The notes under the pieces: generated by a model | What the model was told of the DNA's origin: nothing | The model's input: the letters and a program-made list of their open reading frames with translations, nothing else | Databases searched by the model: none | Part shown: piece after piece, positions 42,432 through 54,987 of the stretch | Layout: every line of letters begins with the position of its first letter | How positions within the stretch are numbered: the first letter of the stretch is position 1 | Position numbers and translations under genes: made by a program | Assembly (NCBI GenBank): GCA_914767715.1 | Contig: OU612070.1 | Location: forward strand, 13,969,501-14,033,500 | Length of the DNA: 64,000 nucleotides | From: Membranipora membranacea | Lineage: Eukaryota > Bryozoa > Gymnolaemata > Cheilostomatida > Membraniporidae | Direction: 5' to 3'

Positions 42432-45400
42432 GGACGATTCCCCATATTACATCATCATAGCTGCTTTGGCTCTCAATGAAGGATTCATATAAACTTCTAG
42501 ATATCCTTCAGCTGACTTTCTCTATTTGAAAGATTAATCATTGCCCAGCTAACTCTCCTCTCCGCAATTTATTCGCTATATATATATATATATATATATG
42601 ATGTCAGCAGTTTCGATACTGATTCTGATATTGGATCTGGTCATCTCATATCTGTAGTTTATAAAACAAACATGGCATGTTTAGATAGAAAACAGTTACA
42701 ATACCAATAACCTCATTCCTATACCCCCTTCTGCCAGCTATTGGAACAACAAAATTATGTAATCCTCATTATGACTAAACGTTCTAGATGTTGTTTTCTT
42801 GTCTGTCAGCAATCCCAATACAAACAGATTACACGATGCTTCTACAGGACAGATACAACAAGCCTAGAACAAGTTTGATCAAATTTGCCCACATTCTCAT
42901 AATACTCATTCTAATGGTGAGCCGCCGTAGCTGTAGCTGGTTGCAGTTGTGCATATTTTCTAAAATTTCTCAGCTCCCATGGCATATTTTACAAAAGAAA
43001 TTCCAGATCTGAAGTCCACATACTTGATTCTTATAATGAGATAGCATCCAAATGGTGTAATGCAAAAAACATTCAAACATCTACCAACTATCCACATGGC
43101 ATAGGACAACTCCAACAAATAGGACGAAAGTTCATGATCCCTTTTGCTGGCGTCTCAAACACTAAATGCAGGCAAATTGGATCTTGCTTGATCTACAAAA
43201 AGGCTATATAAAGCACTCTCTATGGATCTTCACCAGAATCTTCATTTATAGATGATTTTGTAATGAGTCATCTTTAGATTTCCTTAATTCCTGAGAAGTC
43301 TTGACAGCCCCTGAGATAACAAACCTGCTATGATCTAGATCTGCTTCCGCTCTCTTCTGCACCAAGTCTCTCATAAAATAAACATCCAGTACAGCAGGTC
43401 TGGCTGTATCCTGGGTGATGTATTTTAGTCTATATGAACTCTAATCAAGCTCACACTTTCTTGAAGCAACGCAGAAACCGAGGTGGCAATTGGCAACAGC
43501 TTTCCATGACTTAATAATGAGTAAACAAAAAAAAAGCTGTGCGATGATGTGGATTTTCAGCCCATAAGTAGAATAGTGTGCGTGTACTTAGAATTTTTGT
43601 TTCTTTTGGCTTAATATATGACACGCATATCATAAAATTGATGTTACCCTCCATCATCCACTGCGCATTCCATTAAAATTGGTTGCTGCGATATTGGTTG
43701 TGTCTACTTGAGCCCACTTCGCATAGATTGGAACATGTGATGTAATCGTGCCACCATAAAGTCATGAGACTGGGAAATAAACTGGTATCATAGAGCAGCA
43801 AAATACTATCGCATTATATCACAAGCATTATCTTAGCATCAGCCTCACCCTTACCCATTACCCTTACTCTGTGAGCTGATGGTTGTCAGATGATGAGCAT
43901 GAAGGTTACTGCACAATCATGGACAAAAAAAAGCATATCGCGAGACGAGTGGTGCACTATGTGAGTGAACATTGTTTTTCACAGAAACAGTTGGACTCTA
44001 ACGATGAACCATTGTGATACCTAGCACCAGGAGCATCACAAGAATAAGTCAGAAAGGCTTGAGCTCAGGTGTATGAGAAGAGATTTGTGTTTAATAGATC
44101 TTTTCTTTTGTCTATTTTACAGCATGGCAGAATCTCACAGAGCTAAGACAAGCTACTTATCCCATGGAGACGTGAAAAACACTCACGCAGCAATCATCTA
44201 ACTCATAGGAGTATCATGTACAAATCAATTTGTAAAATTCTATATTTTCTTCTGACGGGTCTATAAATACTGCAGAATTATAGTTTATCCTCATACATTT
44301 ATTACCAAAGAATAAGTTGAACAATCTCGGCGTTGTATATCAGTTCATATTATAAGCCAAAGGCTAATTAAAAAAATGGAATAGGTTGAATTATATCTAT
44401 TTCAATATTGTATTAAATACTAATCCTCACTGGGAATCAAAGGGCTGTATTGATTGATAATCTGATGTATATATTATGGATTATAGACCACAAGCCCCTC
44501 TGTATTTTGGGGTTATAATCCTGCATTATGTAACACATGTAACGTGTGAAAACAAAAAATGCATAAAAAACCCCAGCGGATCATGACGCATGACTTTCTT
44601 TTTTTGTGTTTCTATTGGCGTACTTTCTAATCAAAAAGCGATTCTTTATTTACCCGCATTGTATAGCTTCCTCTAATTAGGTTATTTTAACTAGATTATG
44701 AGGAATTATCTGTTACGAGCTCGGAAGCAGCTGCAGGACGCGTAACAAAAATGTAAATCAACTTTCATGCGGTTGTTGGGCGTGAGATAACTTTAGAATT
44801 ATACACTTTTTGCTGATTATACATTTTGTGATTTTTTTATGACACAACACAAGGAAGCAGCAAAGGTCGGACCGCATACCGGGCGTGCCAGTTCAAACCG
44901 CATACCGGGTTTGCCAAGTCTCGGTGTGATTAGTAGGTCACATGACGTAATCTCTCATGCTGACGTATAAATATCCTTTATCTCTGTATATATTTTTATA
45001 TCCTTACAAAAATAAAAACAGAAGTTCTGTAATAAAGACATTCATGGTATTCATTCAATTATATTGATTAAATATATAACTGATTTATAATTTCTGTATC
45101 ATTTGATAAATTGTTGGATAAATTATTTCCTATATTTTTCAATATCATTTGATTATATGTAATCCGTTACTATTTGACACGTAATATTCTAATTGAAAAT
45201 AACTGCCCCAGTAATTTTGTGAGTGTCTATAAAACATATGAGAATAGCCACGGATGTGACCAGTTGTTGGAGGGAGGCCAGGCTATCTCTCATGAAGGCT
45301 ATCAATTATTATAAAACCAGAACAATAAGAAATTGAAAGAAAAGACATTATGTTATACTGCTGATAAATTGGAAAATTTTCAGGAAAAAAACAAAAGTAC

Positions 45401-46754
45401 CAGAATTCATAATCATACAGACCATCTTACTCCTTGGACAAACTATCTTGTCATCAACATGTCTGCTTATTCAACCTGTTGAGAACCAGCCATATATAGG
45501 CGCACCATCTGAACGAATTAAAAAACCTCATCGCTCTGTCAATCCGATTTTGGATAAAAGATCAGTTGACTGCACAGGCCGAAAGACCGATCTCCCTCTA
45601 ACAATCTGTCGTGTGGAAATTAAAAAATGCTCCCCTTTGAAAAGTGCAGTTTATTGTTTGGTTGTCAGCAATCAGAATCCACCGGCATGGTATGATGCAA
45701 TGTTGATTGAGCCCCCTATACCTGATACATGTCTCATTGTCAATGTGCAAAAAATTTATTAATTTTTTGCATTTTCATGGTGACAAGCCGAGGTATTATC
45801 TAATTTGCACACTTTAGACTTGTCAAGAATTTGTCCTAAGGTCAACACCCAACACAATCTTGGATTTCAGCTGACGATTTGTCTCATATAGCTCCATATC
45901 CTAGGATACATACTCGGGTAATGTTTGCTTTTTGTCTGAAGCCTTACACCATCTATGCCAGTTTTCACTCAAATACAAATAAATTTAACTTGTAGACAAG
46001 AGTGCAATGTTTGTATTAAAAATATTTTCAAACTTGCATTCAATTAATTCTCTACCAACGTCTGACTTAACAAAATGCACTGCGGTTGATCTCGAAAAAT
46101 GTGGTTTACATATTATAAATATCACAAGTTGTCCTGCTGCTGCCCGTGTTGGCAGCTGTAAGTTTGCCAAATTATTCAGACATCCTGGTTAAGGTCAGCA
46201 ACTCCTCCATATTATGATACTCAGGAGATTTGCTGCCTTCCTGACTTTAACGCCTTCGCACCAGATACTGGACCACAACAATAATACCAGTGCCTTAGTT
46301 TAGAAAAAAATGGTTGGGGAGGCAAACATGAAAGAGCGAGAACAAAACGTCACCAGGAAGGGTGCTGTAAACTCCTCCCCAAAGAATTTATGGTATAAAA
46401 TTAGGAAATGAAAATCCCAGAAGAGCGGATTCTGATATGGATTATTCTATTATAGTGTTTTTAGACCGCTGTATTTAGCTTTCTAGGGGAGGCAGTGCCA
46501 CCCTGCCTCCCTTGAACTACGGCCTGAATACTCAGGTTATGGTAGAGCCATGTTTACTGGGTCTGCACTGGAGCGTGAGGGTGAAACGGCCTATCAGGCA
46601 GGTAGCCTTGCTCGCTCGCACGCATGTGTGTTGACAAATGCATAGTTTTACAGACGTTCTGGGCTCGGAGCCAAAATAAACTCTACCAGACGATTACCTA
46701 ATTAAAACAGCATTTATTCCACTTTGGGATTGGTAATATAGCAACACTATGAGG
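42182..46754. other. Intergenic region after the p53-family gene
   Basis: 3' flank of the p53-family gene. The stop codon is directly followed by GTAAGG, and a TTTTACAG acceptor lies at 44121, so a 3' UTR intron is possible. Twin ACCGCATACCGGG boxes occur near 44870-44925. An open frame at 45358-45762 lacks an ATG (see rejected). Otherwise I see no gene. Confidence 0.5.
42577..42599. repeat. TA microsatellite
   Basis: (TA)n run downstream of the p53-family gene. Confidence 0.7.
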
Positions 46755-46761
46755 TATAAAA
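46755..46761 (+). promoter_or_regulatory. TATA box of the small two-exon gene
   Basis: TATAAAA followed by AGAGTGTAC. Expected transcription start is around 46785 (CCATCACTCAA), about 135 bases before the ATG at 46921. Confidence 0.5.
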
Positions 46762-46920
46762 AGAGTGTACATACCTGTCCATCACTCAATACACAGATAA
46801 ACTTGAACCAGCGCATACACAAAAAACCCGACAGAATTCATCATACTTTTGACAGCAATCGGTTATACTCAGGAGTGAAGGCAATCAGATTTGATTAGAA
46901 TCTTTTCATACCAGATAACC

Positions 46921-47767
46921 ATGTCAACAGTGTATGATGACTACAAACTGGGAGATTTCACAGATACATTTACCAGATCGGAAATGAGAAACTATAACAA
47001 CACAACAAAGGTAAATCTGTCTTTCTTACTTCCAAATTGTTCCAAGTCCAAATACTTGTAGTAGTAGTTAGTAATCACTAATCTTCTATCGAAATATAAA
47101 ATTACGGAAAAACACAAATGTTTCTTTTTTCGGGCAAAACCGATGAACATGTCTGGCATCATTTTTGTGCCTGCAAATAGATGCTTGAAAATTCTACACA
47201 ACACTAACTTGCCACGAAAGATTCTGCTAATTTTGCCATGTTTATCGATCAATTTCAGTTTAGATTTCATTGAATTTGATTTAAGAGTTGCTAATTTAAA
47301 CAGGTGAAGAAATCTGCCGGATATAACGATCCTTAAAAGACCAAAGAGTTATCAAATTTTGGAGTGTTAACTCAACAAATCTAGTCACCAAATAGGCTGG
47401 GTTTCTTGAAATATTTTTTATACTTTACAGTCATATTATTGAAAGCCCTCGCCGCGGGCAGTCGGGCGGGGGCAATAGTCTGGGGGGCTCAGACTACTCC
47501 ACAGTATGAATATTATGTTAATATCTTATTGCGATCAATAGATGGTATAGATATACTTAATTTACTAGATTTACACTGATTTGTGATTAAATTTTGTACA
47601 ATGCTTTAGATTGTTGTATTTCAAACTACAATGACAATTTTTCACTGTTTTAGGCCATGTCACCAAGAACAAGTAGCCGAACAGACGATAGTAATTTGCC
47701 AACGGATATATTTCTGATCCGACAGGGATCATCGAATGCGCTGACAAGGTCCTTTCATTACATCTGA
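46921..47767 (+). CDS. Predicted small two-exon protein, 67 aa, unknown family
   Basis: Exon 1 (46921..47010) encodes MSTVYDDYKLGDFTDTFTRS and EMRNYNNTTK, then a GTAAAT donor. Exon 2 (47654..47767) follows a CTGTTTTAG acceptor, joins in phase 0, and encodes AMSPRTSSRTDDSNLPTDIF, LIRQGSSNALTRSFHYI and a TGA. A TATA box upstream, consistent splicing and two AATAAA signals about 380 and 410 bases after the stop support a real gene, although neither exon is a long frame. The product is hydrophilic, without signal peptide or membrane segment, rich in Thr, Ser, Asp, Arg and Tyr. I do not recognise a family. It could also be a longer gene with further exons I did not detect. Confidence 0.45.
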
Positions 47768-47917
47768 CCTGTATCCAGCAAACAAGAGCCAAATATCCTA
47801 ACAATCCCCATCAGATGTCTCTATTCTCTTCTTGTCCTAAGCTCAAATAATCTCAACGTAACAATTTTACTGCTTATCCCAAATATACAAGTAGGAAATG
47901 TCCGCTGGAATAATAGG

Positions 47918-48045
47918 GCAGACCTTCATTGTGACAGAACGGCCTTCAATGTGACAGAAAGGCCTTCTTTGCGACAGAAAGGCCTTCATCGTGACAGCAA
48001 GGCCTTCATCGTGACAGCAAGGCCTTCACTGTGACAGATAGGCCT
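47918..48045. repeat. 20 bp minisatellite
   Basis: About six units of GTGACAGAAAGGCCTTCATC with substitutions, each with the palindrome AAGGCCTT. Lies in the probable 3' UTR of the small gene. Confidence 0.8.
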
Positions 48046-48146
48046 CATTATTTAGGCACATATTACGCTGTTTTATATTTATGATATACTTTATTTATAA
48101 TGTTCTTTTTCTATTTATTGCATAAATTAATGTCTGTGTGTACGGT

Positions 48147-48183
48147 AATAAATAACTTCATCTTATTCTGAACACTAAATAAA
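48147..48183 (+). terminator. Poly(A) signals after the small gene
   Basis: AATAAA at 48147..48152 and again at 48178..48183, in an AT-rich stretch followed by a GT-rich one (GTAAAGTGTATTTCTGTTTG). A plausible polyadenylation site. Confidence 0.45.
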
Positions 48184-48916
48184 CTTTATATGTTGTAAAG
48201 TGTATTTCTGTTTGTATCATTCGCAAGTGCAAATCAATGTAAATTCTTTCATGACAGTTCCATCCCCCTCCACAGCATGGCATACGGAGGTTGGGCAAAA
48301 CATTACTTTCTATGACGGTTCTGTCCATTTCAATAAGCTAATTCAAATAGCAGTATTTTGAGATGTAACTTTATGCGCTGCAATGAGCAGGTAACTCACA
48401 CACTACCCTACTGTGTCCATGTCCCTGCTGGTAGTGGCATAAAAACATCCAACACTAACACTTATACTAGTTATTGTTTAAACAAGAAACAACTTTGGAA
48501 GGTCTGCCTCATAGAGATATTGTATACTACATATAGTACTCAATTGGTCAGCCTTCACCAAAACAATGAGATTGCAATAAGTTGGATTGAACAAGTGTTT
48601 TATTTATTGGCCTCGTTCACGCACACTCTATACAAATGGGGGCTGGAATGCAATAAATATAGAGTAAGAAGACTTATGACTATACAGCTGATATATTATA
48701 TACTAACTCAGCAGAGACTTAGTGGTGAGATAATGACTGGGCAAGCAATCTCTGTCTGAGGTATCCGTCTATAACTCCAAGAGCAGCTGTGCTCGGACAA
48801 GCTTCGTCACATTTCTTTCCTCGAGCTCAAGCGAAATAAAATTTGAAAATAAACCGCTCTATATTTGGCTGCATGGCAAAAAAAATCTAATCAATATTCT
48901 CTAGAATGCATCGGTG

Positions 48917-50413
48917 CTATCCTCGGTTCTTCTTATCTGCGAAAAAACTTCTAACGATAAGAATTTGAGTAACGGATACTAACAGAATACATATTGTCTC
49001 GAACGCACTCCTGTACATAACCCTAGTATTGACATTCTCAGCGAAAGATCTACCGTGCATCTCCCTCAATCGGTGGTGGGTCTGATAGTCGGTTATTTGC
49101 TTAAGGTTTTCATGAATAGTGACAGCCGAAGTTTCCATCTACAAGTGAAAAAAAGAAACTGTGGTGCTTTCACAGGGCAGGACTAAAATCATGAATAACG
49201 CACTATGATAACAATGTTACCAAATAGGTCAATACTACTACGACCATCACGTAAACTTGCGTTATCATTTAAGTATCGGTGGTTAATAAAGTCCATAATA
49301 ATAATAATAAGTAGGCTCATATCGTAAAAGTGTACATAACTCCTTCACTGTATAAAAAAATAAGATAACCACAACAGAACTTGCAATTTTGTGATCACTG
49401 TATGCTTAATTGAAGGGCAGTATTCCATCGAGTTTGATACACTCATATGTAATCAAGCAAAGAAACTTATCAAATTCTCATCAAGCTCGTGTCTTCACAT
49501 TTGGTTTCAGTTGTACAACATAAGAGTTGTAGATTTGATTAAAATCAGACATAATTTGCTTTATTCTTCTTTGTTACTCACCATGGTCATAGCAGCTACG
49601 TGAGCCATACCAGGCTGTAGGGGCTTCTCTTCTCCTTTTTGGAAGTCAAAATAGACGATTTTATGGGTAAAGGTTGAGAATTCATTGCTGAAGCAAAATT
49701 CATAGACTCCTTTAGTAGTAGTAGTCCAGGTAAATGAATCATACTGTTTCTTCACATCTTTATACAAGGACTTTCCTTCGGGGGATTTGAGTTCCATATC
49801 ACAGTCATAATTTCCTCCTTGGACGACCTGTAACAAAATAAAATGCTCAGCACACACTCAATGATGTGCACTTCAATGGTTTGGAGACAGCACTAGTTTG
49901 TTTGGCATAAATCAAGAAGGAATGACCCACCACGTCCACAGCCATTCTAAATCTTGAGGTCCTAACCACCCAAAAAAAATTTGCTTTACTTTTCACATGC
50001 ATTGAACTGCTAATTTCCATAAGAAAAACATTTTGAATCGGTTGGTTTATAATAAACTTGCTCCCTTAGATGACACTCTTGACATACAATCACTCAAGTC
50101 AGTGAGTGAGGAACCAACACTTGTCCGTCTTTGCTAAGTATTTTGTAGAGGGAACATCCATGGTTTTCCTTAGTTAACACACTGCACTGTCTTGACAAGA
50201 CGTTGTCTTTTGCCCCCTCCCCCCATCATAGCAGGCTAATGTATGACTTCCTTCAATTTGACTTACCTGAAATTCAAGAGTGCATTTTACATTAGCATCT
50301 ATATCCTCATAAAAACACATTTTATCATTGTCTGGAAGGTTAAATGTCAACTCCTCACATAGCACCAGTGCAAGCAGGCTGAACAGAACATAACACACAA
50401 GATCTTGAGTCAT
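48917..50413 (-). CDS. TMED7: Transmembrane emp24-domain (p24) cargo receptor, TMED7/TMED3-like
   Basis: Cycles between ER and Golgi in COPII/COPI vesicles and helps package secretory cargo. Three exons: 50267..50413, 49582..49827, 48917..49138, all phase 0, 204 aa. A signal peptide ([11 protein letters not shown]) precedes the GOLD domain ([52 protein letters not shown]). The last exon carries the coiled-coil segment ([19 protein letters not shown]), a membrane span ([18 protein letters not shown]) and the cytosolic tail [11 protein letters not shown], with the FF motif for COPII and Lys pair typical of COPI binding. The [10 protein letters not shown] signature fits the gamma subfamily. TMED3 or TMED1/5 orthology cannot be excluded. 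Confidence 0.92.
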
Positions 50414-51361
50414 TTCCCTGAATTAATGTGGGATTAACTAGCAATTTGATTACACTAAATTTTGGTGATTTGGAACCTTTAGTTTTGCATCTCTGGAACT
50501 ACAAACATAGTCTATAAAACAAGGGTTTATTAGCAGAATATCTGTTTAATTGAGGCTATATATTTGTTCCGAGTTTTACACTTGGGTTTTACCAACACCT
50601 CCTGGCAAGTGAGAGCACAACTCCCAAACTTATTGTAAATGAAACCAGGGAATTTCTCACACAAATAATTTTTCAACCTATTTACGTTCATTAAGCTCAT
50701 TTATATTCATGTATTATAGTTAAAAAATATTTGAGTTAATTCAGTCGATTTGGTGTGAATATACCCAATCTGAATTTGTCAGTACACCGTCTTGCAGTTG
50801 CTGCGTCTATTGATAAAACTCAAACGACATGATGCTATATCGTACATATTATACACAAAAATTCTGGCATGCTGTTAGATGTAGGTAATTTTCAGTTGCA
50901 CCCACTGCCGCATGCCACAGCAATATCTTGACCGCCTCACCAGAATTGGAATATATATTGCATCCTAATTACTGTTACTGACTTATTGTGACATGTTCAC
51001 TAGGCAGGCCAGTTGTGAGCCAATCTGGATGCATATTGTTACAGGACTTTATTACAACTTTTTGCTGAAACAGTCCCTATGTTTGTATGTTTTGTATTAT
51101 GGCCAATCTGGATGGGCATGTAACAACAAAGGCGATTGCATCATTGATTCTATCCACACAACCGAACCAGGGAGACCAAACCCTGACCAAACAAACGGGT
51201 AAACTACAGACAACTCCTGTATCTTCGAGGCTGGACTATCATGAACCTTCACTGTACATACAGCATTATCAATATAACAAAACGATTCTGAAAATATCAA
51301 ATGTATTGGCACTAAGAGCATGTGAAAAATCTATTTTAGATATAAAAACTAGCTATTAACC
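50414..51361. other. Intergenic region between TMED and tectonic
   Basis: About 950 bp between the tectonic stop and the TMED start, both on the minus strand. No exon seen. Confidence 0.6.
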
Positions 51362-54300
51362 CTAAATAAAGCTGAAAATCTGGGGAAAAGAACACAATGC
51401 TAAGAAAGCACAAAGTGAAGCTGAATAAGAGATGCTTGTGCCATGAGACAAATAATATGGATGGAAGAAATTAGCAGGAAGTTTAGATTTGACAACAGGC
51501 TTCTCTGAGAAAGCCTGTACAGGTGCCTGAGTAACATCGACAAACGTTACGGAGGTAATCATCTCAAACTGCTCGGTTACATCCTTAGTATTAGCCTGAC
51601 AGTGAGAGCCTAAACACATAAACTCAAACTTGATTGGCTCAAATGTTAGTTTAGCACCTATAATTCTCGCTTGTGGGTTGTGCAGTTCTCCATGATCAGC
51701 GTATAGTACTTCCAGATGTGTGGCCACCCCTTTACAAGACCCCTCCACCACTTCGTTTGCGACTATCACTTGAACCCAATCACCTAAACGAAGAGGATCC
51801 GAATTCCCAAATGATGCTATATATAGTGTACCGTCAACTTCAATAGTTCTACTCGGCCCAAGCATAGCCTCAATGACCTGAGATTGAATGTATTGACAGT
51901 TGTTGTCTAAATCCCCTAGTGTAGCTTTCACAACACATCCACTCCTGAAATTCTCACCAAACAGGATTTTTCTTCTATTCAGACTATCTGTTACACAGTC
52001 ACCAGTAGCACTTGCAGTCACCATAGTCAGGTACTGGTTATTGTTGCCATTTAAGGTGATGAAATTCTCAACCCTTATACCAGCCAATAGTGGCTTTCCG
52101 ATCAGATATCCGGGGTTACCACTTCGACTGAAGCTGTTATCATCTGCACTGAGATCTTCATATTTCATTGTATACAATTGAGATATGGTTGTCGAGTCAG
52201 CGGAGAGATCACTGGTAATGAGTGTAGCTTTGACTTCTGTTATAACGCCTGATTTATAGCTAACCATGTAATCAACCTACAAGCAAAACAAAGTTATACA
52301 AGTTATAATAATGAGAGAAAGCTTCACCACACCATGAATGTAGTGAATGTGTGAAGTGCATATTTTTAAAATGCATATTTTTAAACCTCTCCATTTAAAG
52401 GGATAATACACTTCTGATCTCTGTTTGGCAGCGAATGGAGCACAGAAAAATGTATGTACATACAAAAACTCCTTATTTGTAATTCAAAACCCCTTGTTCT
52501 GCTCAAATGTGCATTCTAAATTGTAGTTGTGCATCTCCAACAAGAAATAAGACAACTAACAGAATTGCTTGTGATCTGAAAAAAGCTGATTTTGTGAGCA
52601 GTTGTGTGCTCCTACCTCTTGGTTAGTGTTTCAATTGTCCAGATACTCAAAGTGCGCATGTGCAATAAGGATGACCTTTTGACTTTAGCTTGTTATTTTC
52701 TAACAGCCCAGCTTAACACTTTTACTACCATAACCGGATATGGTAATAAAAGTGTTAAGCTGGGCTGTTAGAAAATAACAAGCTAAAGTCAAAAGGTCAT
52801 CCTTATTGCACATGCGCACTTTGAGTATCTGGACAATTGAAACACTAACCAAGAGGTAGGAGCACACAACTGCTCACAAAATCAGCTTTTTTCAGATCAC
52901 AAGCAATTCTGTTAGTTGTCTTATTTCTTGTTGGAGATGCACAACTACAATTTAGAATGCACATTTGAGCAGAACAAGGGGTTTTGAATTACAAATAAGG
53001 AGTTTTTGTATGTACATAAATTTTTCTGTGCTCCATTGGCTGCCAAACAGAGATCAGAAGTGTATTATCCCTTTAACAACATTGATTCAATGCTCTTATT
53101 TGAGGTTGAAAAATAAAACTGATCTTATCTTGTATGGATGTGTAAGTATATGTGTGTGTGTGTGTATGTATGTATGTGTGTATATGTATGTATATGGATA
53201 TGGGTGAATGTATGTGCATGTGCGAGTACGTATTGTGTTTGTATGTGTATGTATATGTATATGGGTGTGTACATCTAGTATGTGGGTGTGTACATGTATG
53301 TATGTGGATGTGAATGCGTATATATGTTTATGTACGTATATGTATATGGGTGAATGTATCATGCATGTGCATAGATATCTGAGTGAATCATAAGAGGTAC
53401 TGAACGCTCGATCAGGCTCACCTGTGTAAGTACGTTATAGCAGAGTGACGTTGAGACATCAAACGAAGGAGGTGCATTCCCACCGACTATCACAAGATCA
53501 AGTCCTGCGTTCTGATTCTCAGATGATGTTGGCAGAACTTGCTACAAAAACAAAAATTGAAATTACTGGTCAAAGCTAGTCATTTGTTAAATTGAACTTG
53601 AATAGTTTTGAGTCAGGAACTGACGACTCCCTTTATATTAAATGTAAAGGTTTTCACTAACATTACTTACATAGAGTAGAAGCACACAACGGCTGATCGA
53701 AAATTCTCAGACTACTAAAAATGTATCATCAATACATACCATATCGTTGAGATTCTGGGCATATCTGTTTGCATTGATGCTATCAGTGCGTTCACACACT
53801 GTACCCAGCGAGGCAGATAATGGCCTATTACAGTAACCTTTCCTATCTCTCAGGAACTGTGCTGGGGTGGAGTCTATACAAGATGATGTCGAGGCTAAGC
53901 CAGAAGGTACAGAAAGCACAGATACTTGGCTGGTGGTTTTGTCAATCGCTAATAGCACCTCATCGTTCTTATACACACTAGTGTTTGATAGGCTCAATGT
54001 CGGTGCCTGATACTGAAAGCTATAAGGGTTATCAGCTTGTTCTGATAGAATATCATACTGCTCTTTAGTTTTGGCTAGATCAGTCACGGTGTAATAATTC
54101 CTCGTTGACTTTCCATCCCTCCATAAGCAGAACAAATTAGGATTATTTACAGTCTCCTCTGTGATTGTGTTGTCTCTAAACACCTTCACATTATAAGAGC
54201 ATAATCGGCTCTCAACTGGATCATTGGTGAGCTGATCAAAGCATTCAGAGAATACCAGTCTATCTGCGTCGCTACATTCTGTATCACAGCAGCAGTTGAT

Positions 54301-54987
54301 GTCACATTGATATTGAGTCAGGTCACAGACGCACACAATCAGATCATCTGTAGCAGATATAACAGGATCAGGAAATGTGTCTGTTTGCTGGGTTGTTGTG
54401 GTTTGGGGTTGAGTAGTAGTGTTGTTCAATCCAGACGTGTTCTGATTCCCTGAAAGAGGCATAAATTGAAGTAATGAAGAAAATATATTGCTGCATGCAT
54501 ATCATGCTCATCACACTTGATTGATAAAAATACAAATTTGACGTAACACTGCATTTTCAAGAGTTTTTCTATACTATGAAATAAGATGTGATTGTTAAAA
54601 ATTACAGGTCATTTTTAATTTTCATCTGGATGATTGATGATGTCTGGAATTGTTTTTTGTTTAGGCTAGACAATTCCAGTATTTTGGGCTAAATTGAAAG
54701 TTGTTGAGGCGCCCGCTGCCTGTCTCCTATTTACAACAATATCCTTACAAATCATTTTCAATCTACAGGAATTGGTTGATTAACAGCTCAAGTTTAATTG
54801 CCATAAATATTCCTGACTGATCGAGTTGCAGCCTGTTGCAACCATAAAGCGTTTATAGCCTCTAATCACCTGCGCTTATTGATGTTATGGTTGTGTCAAC
54901 AGTAGTAGGTGTCTGGGACAGAACAATTCTAACACCAGCCAACAGCAGGATAAGCAGCATTCTTTGTTCAGCCATGATTTTTGCCAT
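51362..54987 (-). CDS. TCTN1: Tectonic (ciliary transition-zone protein), TCTN1/3-like
   Basis: Tectonics are secreted or membrane-anchored parts of the MKS complex at the ciliary transition zone and affect ciliary membrane composition and Hedgehog signalling. Four exons: 54870..54987, 53740..54449, 53422..53541, 51362..52276 (1863 bases, 620 aa). The first Met has a signal peptide (MLLILLLAGVRIVLS), then a Thr/Gln-rich stretch. The diagnostic Cys-rich box CVCDLTQYQCDINCCCDTEC follows. Further family matches are SRSGNPGYLIGKPLLAG, LFGENFRSGCVVKATLGDL, NPQARIIGAKL, and SVTFVDVTQAP with LPANFFHPYY near the C-terminus. The final 25 residues are hydrophobic (SLCAFLALCSFPQIFSFI), so a membrane or lipid anchor is possible. 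Length fits TCTN1 and TCTN3 (about 590-610 aa). The intron between exons 3 and 4 carries a hairpin transposon and a microsatellite. Confidence 0.92.
52399..53072. mobile_element. 674 bp near-perfect hairpin MITE flanked by TTAA (piggyBac-like)
   Basis: Begins AGGGATAATACACTTCTGAT and ends with its reverse complement. The arms of about 330 bp match almost base for base around a centre near 52737. TTAA flanks both ends (52395..52398 and 53073..53076), the piggyBac target duplication. No transposase. Sits in a tectonic intron. Confidence 0.88.
53135..53362. repeat. TG/TA-rich microsatellite
   Basis: Long tract of GTGTGT, GTATGTAT and ATATGTATATGGGTG variants in the same tectonic intron, ending about 60 bp from exon 3. 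Confidence 0.8.

Noticed and set aside
45358-45762. Open frame of about 130 codons with spaced cysteines (VDCTGRKTDLPLTICRVEIK)
   Set aside because: No ATG in frame near its start (the nominal start at 45448 is TTG), no recognised family and no clear splice partners. It may be an isolated exon or a relic, but I cannot support a gene.
46007-46192. 61-codon frame with several cysteines downstream of the previous one
   Set aside because: Similar Cys-rich feel but no convincing alignment with the 45.4 kb frame, no signal or family.
47150-47165. p53 half-site-like GAACATGTCT
   Set aside because: A single decamer half-site occurs often by chance and no second half-site is adjacent.
24281-48045. 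Regularly spaced short repeats as a possible CRISPR array
   Set aside because: Units are contiguous without unique spacers, and the window is animal DNA.
52277-53393. Short frames in the tectonic intron on both strands
   Set aside because: They lie in the hairpin arms or in the TG/TA microsatellite; the two related peptides are the two arms.
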